A stretch of DNA of 64,000 nt from Novosphingopyxis sp965218915 (GCF_965218915.1 NZ_OZ244708.1:2728001-2792000), one strand, 5' to 3'; numbered from the stretch's first letter, positions 40,211-49,346 are shown. The notes: generated from the sequence alone by a model not told the origin. Made by a program: numbers and translations.

Positions 40211-41422
40211 ATGACCGAACCATGCGCCCCCGGCGGCGGCTACACCATCGCCGATAAATATGGCGATCCGCGCGAAATGGACGTCCCCGTCTTCCAGGTC
40301 GAGGACAATGAGGTGCGCTTCTATCACGAGCCCGAGGATCGGCTCGCCGCCGTGATCGGCCTCATCGGCATGGCCAGGAAAAGCGTGCGCGCATTTTACT
40401 ATATGGTCGGACAGGACGAGGTCGGAGAGGCTTTCATGAAAGCGCTGTGCAAGGCCTGCGAGCGCGGCGTCAAGGTCGAGCTGGTGATCGATGCCGTCGG
40501 CAGCGACGAAACCGATGATTCGTTCTTCAACAAGTTTCTCGAACTGGGCGGCACCTGGTTCAAATTCTCCGCCTCCTTCTCCAGCAAAGCGCTGGTGCGC
40601 AACCATCAGAAGATCCTGGTGGTCGACGAGGAGCATGCCATCGTCAGCGGCTTCAATATGGCCGCGGCCTATTTCGGCAAGGCTGATCCGCCGGAAAACA
40701 GCTGGGAGGACATGGGCACGCTCGTTTCCGGTCCCGATGCCGGGCAGCTGGGCGAGTATTACGACAAGCTCATCGCCGTCTCGAAGCAGAAGAAGGTGAA
40801 ACTGCGCAAGCTGCGCAAGCTGGTCAAGGAATGGCATGGCGACCGCGGGCCGCTCTGCTGGACCATCGGCGGGCCGGGGCGGGTCAGCCCGTGGGTGCGC
40901 GCGCTCAAATCGGATCTGGACAAGGGCCAGCGGCTGGACATGGTCGAGGCCTATTTCTCACCGGGCCGCGGCATATTGAAACGCATCGGCCAGCTCGCGC
41001 GGCGCGGCAGCGCGCGGCTCATCCTGGCCGGCCGGACCGATCACGCGATCACGCTTGCCGCGCACCGTCTGACGCATGGCTATCTGCTCAAACGCAAGGC
41101 CGATATCATGGAATATCAGCGCTGCCGCCTGCACATGAAATGCATCGTGATCGACGATATCGTCTATGCCGGCAGCTCGAACATGGACGCGCGCAGCCTG
41201 TTCGTGAACCTGGAGATCATGGTCCGCATCGAAAGCGCCGAGGCGGCCGCGCACATCCGCGAGCGAATGGACCGGATGGAAGGCGATTCGCTGGAGATCA
41301 CGCCGCAGCTACATGACGAACGCGACGGGATTTTCGCCAAAATCTACTGGGCGTTCGCCTATTTCGTCGTGACCGTGGTGGACAAGACGGTGAGCGGGAC
41401 CATCGGCCGCGTCGAGGGCTGA
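40211..41422 (+). CDS. Phospholipase D / cardiolipin synthase family protein
   Basis: Protein of 403 residues with two HxKxxxxD motifs: NHQKILVVDEEHAIVSGFNMA and HMKCIVIDDIVYAGSSNMD, each followed by the GS/GF-N element. This is the phosphatidyltransferase layout of cardiolipin synthases. N-terminal transmembrane helices typical of ClsA are missing, closer to ClsB-type soluble forms; the C-terminus has a single hydrophobic stretch. The start codon follows the acyl-CoA dehydrogenase stop by two bases, implying one transcript. Confidence 0.88.
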   Translation: MTEPCAPGGGYTIADKYGDPREMDVPVFQVEDNEVRFYHEPEDRLAAVIGLIGMARKSVRAFYYMVGQDEVGEAFMKALCKACERGVKVELVIDAVGSDETDDSFFNKFLELGGTWFKFSASFSSKALVRNHQKILVVDEEHAIVSGFNMAAAYFGKADPPENSWEDMGTLVSGPDAGQLGEYYDKLIAVSKQKKVKLRKLRKLVKEWHGDRGPLCWTIGGPGRVSPWVRALKSDLDKGQRLDMVEAYFSPGRGILKRIGQLARRGSARLILAGRTDHAITLAAHRLTHGYLLKRKADIMEYQRCRLHMKCIVIDDIVYAGSSNMDARSLFVNLEIMVRIESAEAAAHIRERMDRMEGDSLEITPQLHDERDGIFAKIYWAFAYFVVTVVDKTVSGTIGRVEG

Positions 41423-41433
41423 GCGCGCCGACA

Positions 41434-42777
41434 ATGCCCGAGACGCCGGTCCCCGATCCTTCCCCGCGCATGACCGAAGCCGAGGCGCCCGCCATCCCGA
41501 CGGGCCGGATGGCGATCCTGTTCATGGTGATGCTGATCAGCGCGGCCGGCAACACCGCGATGCAGAGCGTGCTGCCCGCGATCGGCACGCAGCTCGGCGT
41601 CGCCGATTACTGGATCAGCGCTGCCTTCACCTGGTCGGCTTTGCTGTGGGTCATCACCGCGCCGCGCTGGGCGCGCCTGTCGGACCGGCGCGGGCGCAAG
41701 GCGCTGATGACGCTGGGCGTCACCGCCTTTTCGATCTCGATGCTGTGCTGTGGCCTCGTGCTGTTCGCCGGGCTCAACGGGCTGATGACGGGCGGCGTCA
41801 CCCTGATCGTGTTCGCGCTGTTCCGCAGCATCTTCGGCGGTTTCGGATCGGCCGCGCCGCCGGCCGTGCAGGCCTATGTCGCCGCGCGCACCGACCGCGA
41901 GCAGCGCACCCGATCGCTCTCGCTGATCGCCAGCAGCTTCGGGCTCGGCACCATCATCGGGCCGTTTCTCGCGCCGTTCTTCATCCTGCCGGTGGTCGAG
42001 GATGCCGGGCCGATGCTGGTGTTCGCCGCAATCGGCTTCGTCGTGATCGCCGCGCTGCGCTTCAGGCTGCCGAGCGACGATCCGCGCTTCGCCACGCGCA
42101 GCTTCGCCAGCAGCGAGCCCTTCGCCAGCGCCGCGCCGAGTTCGCTCACCGCCGACCCCGGCGGCACGGTGGAGCGCACCCGATTGCGCTGGCTCGATCC
42201 GCGTATCCGCAACTGGCTCGCCGTCGGGCTGGTCGGCGGGCACGCGCAGGCGATCCTGAGCTTCGTCGCGGGCTTCCTCGTGCTCGACCGGCTGGGCCTG
42301 CGCGCCGCGCCGACCTCGGCCTACGAACCCACCGCGCTGGTGCTGACCGTGGGCGCGGCGGCGACGCTGATCGCGCAATGGGGCATTATCCCGATGCTGC
42401 ACATGGGACCGCGCGCCTGCATCCTCTCGGGCATGGGCTTCATCGCCGGCGGCGCGCTGATGATGGGCGCCGCCGATAGCCTGTACGAGATCTGTGCGGG
42501 CTTCGGCATCGCCTCGCTGGGCTTCGCGCTGTTCCGCCCCGGCTTCACCGCCGGCGCCTCGCTCGCGGTCGATCCGGAGGATCAGGGCGCGGTCGCCGGC
42601 ATGGTCGCCTCGGTCAACGGCGCGGCGTTCATCCTGGGGCCGAGCTTCGGCGTTTATATCTACAACCAGAACAGCTGGAGCGTGTTCATCCTGGCGGCGG
42701 CGATCGCGGCGGCCGTGTTCGTCTGGGGCTGGGCGACGCTTAGGGTGGAGGGGGCGCCAAATCACCGTTCGTCCTGA
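41434..42777 (+). CDS. MFS transporter
   Basis: Major facilitator of 447 residues with about 12 hydrophobic helices and the loop 2-3 motif RWARLSDRRGRKALMTLG, characteristic of drug:H+ antiporters (TetA/DHA1-like). The second-half landmarks AGASLAVDPEDQGAVAGMVASVNG also fit. Substrate unknown. It follows the phospholipase D-like gene by 11 bases and could be the third gene of that operon. Confidence 0.88.
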   Translation: MPETPVPDPSPRMTEAEAPAIPTGRMAILFMVMLISAAGNTAMQSVLPAIGTQLGVADYWISAAFTWSALLWVITAPRWARLSDRRGRKALMTLGVTAFSISMLCCGLVLFAGLNGLMTGGVTLIVFALFRSIFGGFGSAAPPAVQAYVAARTDREQRTRSLSLIASSFGLGTIIGPFLAPFFILPVVEDAGPMLVFAAIGFVVIAALRFRLPSDDPRFATRSFASSEPFASAAPSSLTADPGGTVERTRLRWLDPRIRNWLAVGLVGGHAQAILSFVAGFLVLDRLGLRAAPTSAYEPTALVLTVGAAATLIAQWGIIPMLHMGPRACILSGMGFIAGGALMMGAADSLYEICAGFGIASLGFALFRPGFTAGASLAVDPEDQGAVAGMVASVNGAAFILGPSFGVYIYNQNSWSVFILAAAIAAAVFVWGWATLRVEGAPNHRSS

Positions 42778-42858
42778 GCTTGTCGAAGGACTGCCCTTCT
42801 TTTCCGCAAAGCCGGCGAAGTAGAAAGTACGGCTCTTCGACAAGCTCAGAGCGAACGG
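42765..42858. repeat. CGTTCGTCCTGAGC inverted repeat pair
   Basis: Left end CCGTTCGTCCTGAGCTTGTC, right end complementary (CTTCGACAAGCTCAGAGCGA then ACGG). A common palindromic family in Sphingomonads; the left unit overlaps the 3' end of the MFS gene. Confidence 0.75.
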
Positions 42859-42887
42859 ATTTGACGCAAAATCAGAACATCGATGCT

Positions 42888-42984
42888 CGTCATTGCGAGG
42901 AGGCGTCAGGCGACGAAGCAATCCAGGGCGAATACAGCGCTGCGATTGCCCTGGATTGCTTCGGCCTGCGGCCTCGCAATGACG
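42888..42984. repeat. CGTCATTGCGAGG inverted repeat pair
   Basis: Opens CGTCATTGCGAGGAGGCGTC and closes GGCCTCGCAATGACG, with complementary inner parts (AAGCAATCCAGGGC / GCCCTGGATTGCTT). It lies just beyond the cdc48 stop codon. Confidence 0.75.
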
Positions 42985-42990
42985 ATGTTT

Positions 42991-45303
42991 CTACTCCTTC
43001 TCCCCCCTGGCTTCCAGCATGCCCGGCGTCACGAACCCGATCGACTGCGCGCGCATCGCGTTCTGCTTCAGCTTGGACTCGATGGTGCGATATTCCTCCT
43101 CCATCTCCTCGGTCACCGAGGCGCGGCTGGCGTTGAGCGCCTGGCTGAACTGGCTCATCGACACCTCGCTCACATCGTTGCCGCCTTCACGCAGCGCGAA
43201 CAGGCCGGCGCGGCGCACCAGATCCTCGAGATCCGCGCCGGTAAAGCGCTCGGTCCGCCCGGCAATCTCGTCCAGATCGACATCCGAACCCAGCGGCATC
43301 TTCGCGGTATGGATGGCGAGGATGCGCCGCCGGCCGTCCTTGTCGGGCACCGAAACATAGACCAGTTCGTCGAACCGGCCGGGCCTCAGCAGCGCCGGAT
43401 CGACCAAAGTCGGGCGGTTGGTCGCGCCGATCACCACCACCGATTGCAGTTCCTCCAGCCCGTCCATTTCGCTGAGGATGGTGTTGACCACGCGCTCGGT
43501 CACCTGCGGCTCGCCGCCATTGCCGCCGCGCGCGGGCACCAGCGAATCGATTTCGTCGATAAAGATCACCGTCGGCGCCACCTGCCTTGCGCGGGCGAAC
43601 AGCTTGGCGATCTGCTGCTCGCTCTCGCCATACCATTTCGAAAGCAGGTCCGACGATTTGGTGGCGATGAAGTTCGCCTGGCTTTCGCGCGCCGCCGCCT
43701 TGGCGAGCAGCGTCTTGCCGGTTCCGGGCGGCCCATACAGCAGGAACCCCTTGGCCGGACGGATGCCGAGCCGGCGGAACGCGTCCGGATTGCGCAGCGG
43801 CAGCTCGATCCCCTCGCGCAATTGCCGCTGCGCCTCGTCGAGCCCGCCGACATCTTCCCAGCGCACCTGCGGCACCTGCACCATCACCTCGCGCATCGCC
43901 GATGGCTGCACCCGCTTCAGCGCCTCGAGAAAATCCTCGCGCGTGACCTCGAGCGACGCGAGCACGTCCGGTGGAATCGTGCCCTCTTCCAGGTCGATTT
44001 CGGGCATGATCCGCCGCACCGCTTCGATCGCCGCCTCGCGCGCCAGCGCGGCGAGATCGGCGCCAACGAAGCCGTAGGTGGTGCGGGCCAGCTCGTCGAG
44101 ATCGACTTTCGCGCCCAGCGGCATGCCGCGCGTGTGGATCGCCATGATCTCCCGCCGGCCGGCTTCATCGGGCACGCCGACCACGATCTCGCGGTCGAAG
44201 CGTCCCGGCCGGCGCAGCGCCTCGTCGACCGCTTCCGGACGGTTGGTGGCGGCGATGATCACCAGATTGGTGCGCGGCTCCAGCCCGTCCATCAAGGTCA
44301 GAAGCTGCGCGACCAGGCGCTTCTCGGCCTCGCCCTGCACGCGGTCGCGCTTGGGCGCGATCGAATCGATCTCGTCGATGAACAGGATCGATGGCGCGGC
44401 TGCGGTCGCCTGCTCGAAGATCGTGCGCAGCTTCTGCTCCGATTCGCCGTAAGCCGAGCCCATGATTTCGGGTCCGTTGATCAGGAAGAAATTGGCGTCC
44501 GATTCGTTGGCGACGGCGCGCGCCAGCCGGGTCTTGCCGGTGCCGGGCGGGCCGTGGAGCAGCACGCCGCGTGGCGGATCGACGCCGAGGCGCGTGAACA
44601 GCTCGGGATAGCGCAGCGGTAGCTCGACCATCTCGCGCAGTTGGTCGATCGTCGCGGTCATGCCGCCCAGATCGTCATAGGTGACGTCGGCGCGGCGCCC
44701 TTCCTTGGGTTCGGTATATTCGCTGCGCAGCTCGATCTCGGTCTGCTCGTCGACATGAACGAGGCCCTTGGGAGTGGTGGACACCACCTTGAGGCGGATT
44801 TCCGTGAGCGAAAAGGCCGGCGCGTTCATCATCTGGCGCAATTGCGGGGGCATTTCGCTCGGCTCGACACGGCGCTGCCCGGCGGTGGCGACGACATCGC
44901 CCTCCACCATCGGCCTACCGATAAAGGTCCGCTTCAATGCCTGCGAACTGCCCTGGAGACGCAAATCGCGCTGCGCCGGCGCCAGGACGACCCGGGTGGC
45001 GGGCTTCGATTCGGCCTTTTTGACGGTGACATGCTCGCCCGCGCCGACTCCGGCGTTGACGCGCAGCAGGCCGTCGATGCGGATGATCTCCAGCCCCTCG
45101 TCGTCGGGATAGGGCTCGATCGCACGCGCCGGCGTGGTGCGCTTGCCCTCGATCGCGACGATATCGCCCTGGACCAGCCCGAGCGAGGCCATGACCTGCC
45201 GCGACAAGCGTGCCAGGCCCCGGCCGCTGTCTTCCTTTTTCGCGTTGGCGACCTGCAATTTGCGGCCCGCCTGCCGGGGGTCCTGCGTTTCCTCGTCGGC
45301 CAT
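42991..45303 (-). CDS. Cdc48/p97-family AAA+ ATPase
   Basis: Protein of 770 residues with the complete architecture of archaeal VAT and eukaryotic p97: a Cdc48 N-domain (RGLARLSRQVMASLGLVQGDIVAIEG), D1 with GPPGTGKTRLARAVANES and ILFIDEIDSIAPKRD, and D2 with GPPGTGKTLLAKAAARES and VIFIDEIDSLVPARG, each with its arginine-finger region (RRPGRFDREI, LRPGRFDELV). It should form a hexameric protein unfoldase. GAGAGGGAGCC precedes the ATG. No adaptor or protease gene is adjacent; the partner system in bacteria is unclear. Confidence 0.95.
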   Translation of the reverse strand: MADEETQDPRQAGRKLQVANAKKEDSGRGLARLSRQVMASLGLVQGDIVAIEGKRTTPARAIEPYPDDEGLEIIRIDGLLRVNAGVGAGEHVTVKKAESKPATRVVLAPAQRDLRLQGSSQALKRTFIGRPMVEGDVVATAGQRRVEPSEMPPQLRQMMNAPAFSLTEIRLKVVSTTPKGLVHVDEQTEIELRSEYTEPKEGRRADVTYDDLGGMTATIDQLREMVELPLRYPELFTRLGVDPPRGVLLHGPPGTGKTRLARAVANESDANFFLINGPEIMGSAYGESEQKLRTIFEQATAAAPSILFIDEIDSIAPKRDRVQGEAEKRLVAQLLTLMDGLEPRTNLVIIAATNRPEAVDEALRRPGRFDREIVVGVPDEAGRREIMAIHTRGMPLGAKVDLDELARTTYGFVGADLAALAREAAIEAVRRIMPEIDLEEGTIPPDVLASLEVTREDFLEALKRVQPSAMREVMVQVPQVRWEDVGGLDEAQRQLREGIELPLRNPDAFRRLGIRPAKGFLLYGPPGTGKTLLAKAAARESQANFIATKSSDLLSKWYGESEQQIAKLFARARQVAPTVIFIDEIDSLVPARGGNGGEPQVTERVVNTILSEMDGLEELQSVVVIGATNRPTLVDPALLRPGRFDELVYVSVPDKDGRRRILAIHTAKMPLGSDVDLDEIAGRTERFTGADLEDLVRRAGLFALREGGNDVSEVSMSQFSQALNASRASVTEEMEEEYRTIESKLKQNAMRAQSIGFVTPGMLEARGEKE

Positions 45304-45675
45304 CTGGCTCCCTCTCGTGGATTATCGGTTGCAGCTACAATGGGAAGCGGGCGCGGAAGTTGCGAGCGGCGGAGCCGCTTAAGTTGTCAAACTTGTCCGC
45401 AAACCCGGGTTTATAAAAATCCATTCGCAATAAGCCGTGATCTTGGCGGCGAACCATGGCAAAGCTTGGATGTTTCTTTTCACGTCCCATAGCCTATTTG
45501 GTTAACATATTATCGGCGTGACGTAAAGCGCTTTTGCTCGGTAAGATGTTCGCCGGTCGATGGCGCTGGCGCTCCGCCCACCCTCTTCCAACTGCGCCCC
45601 GGATTAAATCCGGGGCTCCGTATCCTTCTCCCGCCCAGGCGGGAGAAGGGCGCCATGTGCGAATATCCAAAAAAT
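45304..45675. other. Gene-free stretch with two palindromes upstream of cdc48
   Basis: The part next to cdc48 is AT-richer and presumably holds its promoter. Further on are two palindromes: CCCCGGATTAAATCCGGGG (45597-45615) and CCTTCTCCCGCCCAGGCGGG with AGAAGG (45624-45649). No gene is seen. Confidence 0.5.
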
Positions 45676-45971
45676 GGCGATTATGTACCTTGCAAACCCG
45701 TTTCATTTGTTCGTCACCCCAGCGAAAGCCGGGGTCTCGGGCGGGATCGCCATGAGGCCTGACATGCCGGCTTTCCGGGTCCCAACAAAGTAGTACTTTG
45801 TTGGGTGCCCTTTCCGGGTCCCAACAAAGACTACTTTGTTGTGTGCCCTTTCCGGGTCCCAACAAAGTAGTACTTTGTTGGGTGCCCTTTCGCTGGCGTG
45901 ACGTACAAAGCAAGGTGGAGCTATGCACTTTCTGAATTTCCATCCGACTGGGTTTGCAAAGCACATAATTG
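45676..45971 (-). mobile_element. Non-autonomous inverted-repeat element (MITE-like), copy 3, expanded
   Basis: Same family as 17188 and 26683 but inverted and 296 bp long. Ends: GGCGATTATGTACCTTGCAA on the left and TTTGCAAAGCACATAATTGCC on the right in shorter form. The extra 76 bases are two additional copies of a 38-bp unit made of the AGT-loop hairpin plus a CTTTCC spacer. The flanks are A-rich (AAAAAAT left, nine A right) in a CC...GG context; the right flank is the T-tract of a minus-strand terminator. Confidence 0.85.
45780..45896. repeat. Triplicated hairpin module
   Basis: Three tandem units of about 38 bp, each beginning GGGTCCCAACAAAG and ending TTTGTTG-GTGCCCTTTC. Outer copies have the perfect stem with AGT loop; the middle one is mutated (ACAAAGACTACTTTGT) and has lost part of its outer pairing. 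Confidence 0.8.
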
Positions 45972-46000
45972 CCAAAAAAAAAGGCCGGTGCGAACACCGG
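45972..46000 (-). terminator. Orphan intrinsic terminator facing left
   Basis: GGCCGGTG and CACCGGCC pair over a four-base loop; on the minus strand nine T follow. No annotated minus-strand gene lies upstream of it between 46000 and the ABC permease, which ends at 47081. Confidence 0.7.
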
Positions 46001-46060
46001 CCCTTGTAAAGTCTTAGGAGAGGATGCCTGAAAGGCAGGATCGATATGCCTGTCATCATA
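45972..46060 (-). ncRNA. Possible small RNA ending at the orphan terminator
   Basis: The roughly 60 bases before the terminator on the minus strand include the C-rich stretch CATCCTCTCCTAAG, which resembles the anti-Shine-Dalgarno loops of alphaproteobacterial regulatory RNAs, and an AT-rich AATAATATG that could be part of a promoter. There is no family match I can name. Confidence 0.25.
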
Positions 46061-46194
46061 TTATTGTGCAAGTGCGAAAAGAATTTTTCAGCTTGCAAAA
46101 TATGCAATTGCGATTAAATAGATCGCAGAAAAGCTGGACTTTTTGTTGTAATATTGTTGTTGCAGCGCAATATGTTCATGCGCTTGGGAGAGTG

Positions 46195-47070
46195 ATGCGA
46201 CGCCTGCCCCCCCTACGTGCCCTCGAGGCGTTCGTGCGTACCGTCAAGCTCGGCAGCGCCAAGGCCGCGGCCGGCGAACTGGCGATCTCCGCGCCCGCGC
46301 TCAGCCGCCGGATCAAGGCGCTGGAGGATTTCATCGGCAAGCCGCTGTTCGACCGCAAGGCGCAGGCGATGGCGCCCAATGCCGAGGCGCACCGGCTGCT
46401 CGAGGCGGTCTCGCCCGCCTTGGACGCGATTGCCGACGCGGTCGAGGCGGTGACCGACCGCGATGCCGATTTCCGGCTCAAGCTGGGCGTGTTGCCGCTG
46501 TTCGGATCGCAGCGGCTGATCCCCAATCTGGGCGAACTCAGGCGGCTCTATCCCAGACTGCATATCGACGTGGTCACTTCCGCCCATGCCGAGAACCTGC
46601 TCGGCGACGCGGTCGACGCGGCGATCATCATCGCGGCGGCGGTCGACGACAAGCTTTACAGCCGCCGGCTCGACACCAACACCATCTACGCCATCGCCGC
46701 GCGCGACTTCGTCGAGAGCGAAGGGTTGAAGGAACCGAGCGACCTGTCCGGGCAAACGGTGTTCGTCCACAGCGAGATGCCCGGCACGTTCGAGGCATGG
46801 CGCGCCGAAGTCGGGCTGCCCGATCTGCGGCCCGCCTCGGTCGACCAGATGGATTCCGGCCCGCTGATACTGGAGGCCGCGGCGCAAGGCCTGGGCGTCG
46901 CCATCATGCATGGCAGCCATTTCTCCGACGCCCGCGACGAGCGGTTGACGCGGCTGTTCGATATCGAGGTGAAGAGCCCCTACAGCTACTGGTTCGTCTG
47001 CCGCCCCCGCGCGCTCGAACGGCGCGCCGTGCGCGTATTTCACGATTGGCTGGTAGAAGCGGACATTTGA
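46195..47070 (+). CDS. LysR-family transcriptional regulator
   Basis: Regulator of 291 residues. The N-terminal winged helix reads LPPLRALEAFVRTVKLGSAKAAAGELAISAPALSRRIKALEDFIGKPLF, followed by the periplasmic-binding-like effector domain. The GcvA-like pattern (sequence RRLPPLRALEAFV) suggests that subgroup. ATG 46195 is preceded by GGGAGAG; the longer frame runs into the terminator region. The target is not evident: no divergent gene lies upstream, and it converges with the ABC exporter genes. Confidence 0.9.
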   Translation: MRRLPPLRALEAFVRTVKLGSAKAAAGELAISAPALSRRIKALEDFIGKPLFDRKAQAMAPNAEAHRLLEAVSPALDAIADAVEAVTDRDADFRLKLGVLPLFGSQRLIPNLGELRRLYPRLHIDVVTSAHAENLLGDAVDAAIIIAAAVDDKLYSRRLDTNTIYAIAARDFVESEGLKEPSDLSGQTVFVHSEMPGTFEAWRAEVGLPDLRPASVDQMDSGPLILEAAAQGLGVAIMHGSHFSDARDERLTRLFDIEVKSPYSYWFVCRPRALERRAVRVFHDWLVEADI

Positions 47071-47080
47071 ACCGCAAGGT

Positions 47081-47809
47081 TCAGCGCATCTCGCGCCGGA
47101 CGAGATCGACGATCATGAGCGCGAAAACTGCTAGGCCGCCAGCCAGGCCGTACCAGACATACCAGTCCTCATTGGGGTAGCGTCCAAGCAGCGTAGGCAG
47201 GACCCAGGGAAACCAATCGGCCCTGTCGGTCTGCATGATCAGCATCGCCACGCTCACCAGCGCCCCGCCGATGCCGACGGCCAACGGCACCACGAATGCG
47301 GCGAAACGCAACGCTGTCCAGGTGAGGATCGCCACGGGGAACAACGCGCTGGCGGCTATTTTCAGCACGATCAGCATGAGTTTGCCGACTTCGAAATCGC
47401 CCTCCGGCACCAGCCCGACAATCGTCCCTGCGATGAAGGCGCCTGCCGCGGCGAACAGAAAGGCGAACGCGGTCATGAGCGTCGCCATCGCCGCCATCAC
47501 CACCGCCTTGGCGGCATAGATTTTCCATCTCGCCACCGGCAGGGCCAGCAAATGATCCCAAGCGCGTCCGCGATACTCGATCTGTCCGAACAGCGCGGCC
47601 AGCGCGGCGACAGCCATGGGCATGACGAAGGAAACCCAGAGCGGCAACGTCATCAATCCCAGCACCTCGCCCCATTGCAGGGGCCGATCCATATTGAACG
47701 GAACGATGAAACCGAGCAGGCCGAGCAGGCCCGGCGCTACGAACATGAGCACCAGCGCGAGCGAGCCGCGCAATTTGCGGATTTCACCAGCGACGAGGCG
47801 CGCGATCAT
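47081..47809 (-). CDS. ABC-2 type transporter permease
   Basis: Membrane protein of 242 residues with about six helices, N-terminal ARLVAGEIRKLRGSLALVLMFVAPGLLGLLGF and the permease-type FGQIEYRGRAWDHLLALPVARWKIYAAK. It resembles permeases of bacitracin/lantibiotic-type exporters (PF12730-like). It overlaps the ATPase gene by four bases, so the two form one exporter. The substrate is not known. Confidence 0.87.
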   Translation of the reverse strand: MIARLVAGEIRKLRGSLALVLMFVAPGLLGLLGFIVPFNMDRPLQWGEVLGLMTLPLWVSFVMPMAVAALAALFGQIEYRGRAWDHLLALPVARWKIYAAKAVVMAAMATLMTAFAFLFAAAGAFIAGTIVGLVPEGDFEVGKLMLIVLKIAASALFPVAILTWTALRFAAFVVPLAVGIGGALVSVAMLIMQTDRADWFPWVLPTLLGRYPNEDWYVWYGLAGGLAVFALMIVDLVRREMR

Positions 47810-48735
47810 CGGTCGCCCTCCCCGGCAGCGGTGTCGTGGTAGAGTTGCTCGAGCGACCGGCTTTCAAGTTGAAGCCGATGAACGGCAATCCCGGCTCCGA
47901 CGAGCAGCGCGTTGAAGCGCGACGCTGATTCGCGCGGCGTTCGCGCCGCGATCGCACGCACCGACAATTGCCCTGGCTCCTGATCCACGATCGCCGCGCC
48001 GGCGTTCACCAGCACCGCCCGGCCCGCCTCGGTATCGTCCAGACCGATGCGCACGATGTTGCTGTCCCCGAGCAAATCCCGCTTGCTTCCCTGAAGCAGC
48101 AGACGCCCCTCCTTCATCACCCCGACGATCGCGGCGATCTGGTCGACTTCGGCGAGCAGATGGCTCGACAGGAATACCGTGCAACCCAGTCGTTCGGGCA
48201 GGTCGCGGATGAGCGCGCGCATGACCACAATGCCCTCCGGATCGAGCCCGTTGGTCGGCTCGTCCAGCAACAGCAGTCGCGGCTCTCCGAGCAGGGCGCG
48301 CCCCAGCGCAAGCCGCTGTTTCATCCCCAGCGAATAGCCGCGGACCTTGCGCCCGGCCGCCTTCGCCATATCCACGATTTCCAGAACGCGGTCGATCTCG
48401 CTCGAGCCGAGCTTCAGCAGTCGCGCGGTCAACGCCAGATTGTCACGGCCGCTCAAATGCTCGTACAGGGCGGGCGTTTCGATCACGGCACCCACGCCGC
48501 GTAGCGCGGCAACCCGGTCGCGGGCGACGTCGGCACCGAACAGCCTGACGCGGCCCCCGCTAGGCCTCAGCAACCCGAGGAGCAGCCGCATCGTGGTGGT
48601 CTTGCCCGCGCCATTTGGGCCGAGAAATCCGTAAACGCACCGTTCCGGCACCGCGAGCGAAAGATCGCGGAGTGCTTGCGTCGCGCCGAAACGCTTGCTC
48701 AAGCCATCGGTGGCAATGGCCAGTTCTGCGGTCAT
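47806..48735 (-). CDS. ABC transporter ATP-binding protein
   Basis: ATPase of 309 residues with Walker A GPNGAGKTTTMRLLLGLLRP, signature YSLGMKQRLALGRAL, Walker B LLLLDEPTNGLDPEG and switch His in LSSHLLAEV. The extra C-terminal 80 residues fit drug/lantibiotic-resistance exporters (BcrA/NatA-like). It is the first gene of a two-gene operon with the permease; the leader is 48736-48830. Confidence 0.92.
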   Translation of the reverse strand: MTAELAIATDGLSKRFGATQALRDLSLAVPERCVYGFLGPNGAGKTTTMRLLLGLLRPSGGRVRLFGADVARDRVAALRGVGAVIETPALYEHLSGRDNLALTARLLKLGSSEIDRVLEIVDMAKAAGRKVRGYSLGMKQRLALGRALLGEPRLLLLDEPTNGLDPEGIVVMRALIRDLPERLGCTVFLSSHLLAEVDQIAAIVGVMKEGRLLLQGSKRDLLGDSNIVRIGLDDTEAGRAVLVNAGAAIVDQEPGQLSVRAIAARTPRESASRFNALLVGAGIAVHRLQLESRSLEQLYHDTAAGEGDR

Positions 48736-48835
48736 CGAGTTTCCCCCAAAGCCGTTCGTCTAACGGTCCGTTGTGCCGGCGGCCAGAGCGATCGTCATGT
48801 TGTTTCAGGCGCGTTCACCGAAAGCCGCCAAACGT

Positions 48836-48870
48836 AAAAAAGGGCTGCAAAACAAAGTTTCCAGCCCCTT
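48836..48870 (-). terminator. Intrinsic terminator of the cyclophilin gene
   Basis: On the minus strand GGGCTG ... CAGCCC pair over a 14-base loop and run into six T. It lies 25 bases beyond the stop codon at 48897. Confidence 0.8.
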
Positions 48871-48896
48871 TCGATCATTCAAATCCGTCTAAGCCT

Positions 48897-49346
48897 TTAG
48901 CCCACCGTCGCGCGCTTGATCTTGCCCGGCTCGCGCGGCGGCTCGCCCTTGGGCAGCGCGTCGACATGCTCCATGCCGCTCTCCACCTCGCCCCAGACGG
49001 TATATTGCCCGTCGAGGAAGCTGGCGTCGTCGAAGCAGACGAAGAACTGGCTGTTGGCGCTGTCCGGGTCCTGGGTGCGGGCCATCGAGCATGTGCCGCG
49101 CTGATGCGATGCCTTGCTGAATTCGGCCGGCAGGTCCGGCTTGTCCGATCCGCTGGTGCCGGTGCCGGTGGGATCGCCGCCCTGCGCCATGAAGCCCGGG
49201 ATCACGCGGTGGAACACCACGCCGTCGTAGAAGCCTTCCTTGGCCAGTTCGGTGATCCGCCCGACATGTTTGGGCGCCAGATCGGGGCGCAATTTGATCA
49301 CCACCGGGCCGTCGTCCAGTTCGAGGGTGAGGGTTTGGTCTGCCAT
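48897..49346 (-). CDS. Cyclophilin-type peptidyl-prolyl cis-trans isomerase
   Basis: Cytosolic prolyl isomerase of 149 residues without a signal peptide. The cyclophilin core is clear: ELAKEGFYDGVVFHRVIPGFMAQGGDPTGTG with active-site Arg and Phe, FSKASHQRGTCSMART, SANSQFFVCFDD and YTVWGEVESGMEHVD. ATG 49346 is preceded by AGGAAAGC and begins MADQTLTLELDDG, a normal start. It is divergent from mgtE. Confidence 0.93.
   Translation of the reverse strand: MADQTLTLELDDGPVVIKLRPDLAPKHVGRITELAKEGFYDGVVFHRVIPGFMAQGGDPTGTGTSGSDKPDLPAEFSKASHQRGTCSMARTQDPDSANSQFFVCFDDASFLDGQYTVWGEVESGMEHVDALPKGEPPREPGKIKRATVG

Noticed and set aside
45780..45896. CRISPR-like appearance of the three regularly spaced repeats
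   Set aside because: The units are contiguous 38-bp hairpins with a six-base spacer rather than repeats with unique spacers, there are no cas genes, and the tract lies inside an element with terminal inverted repeats.
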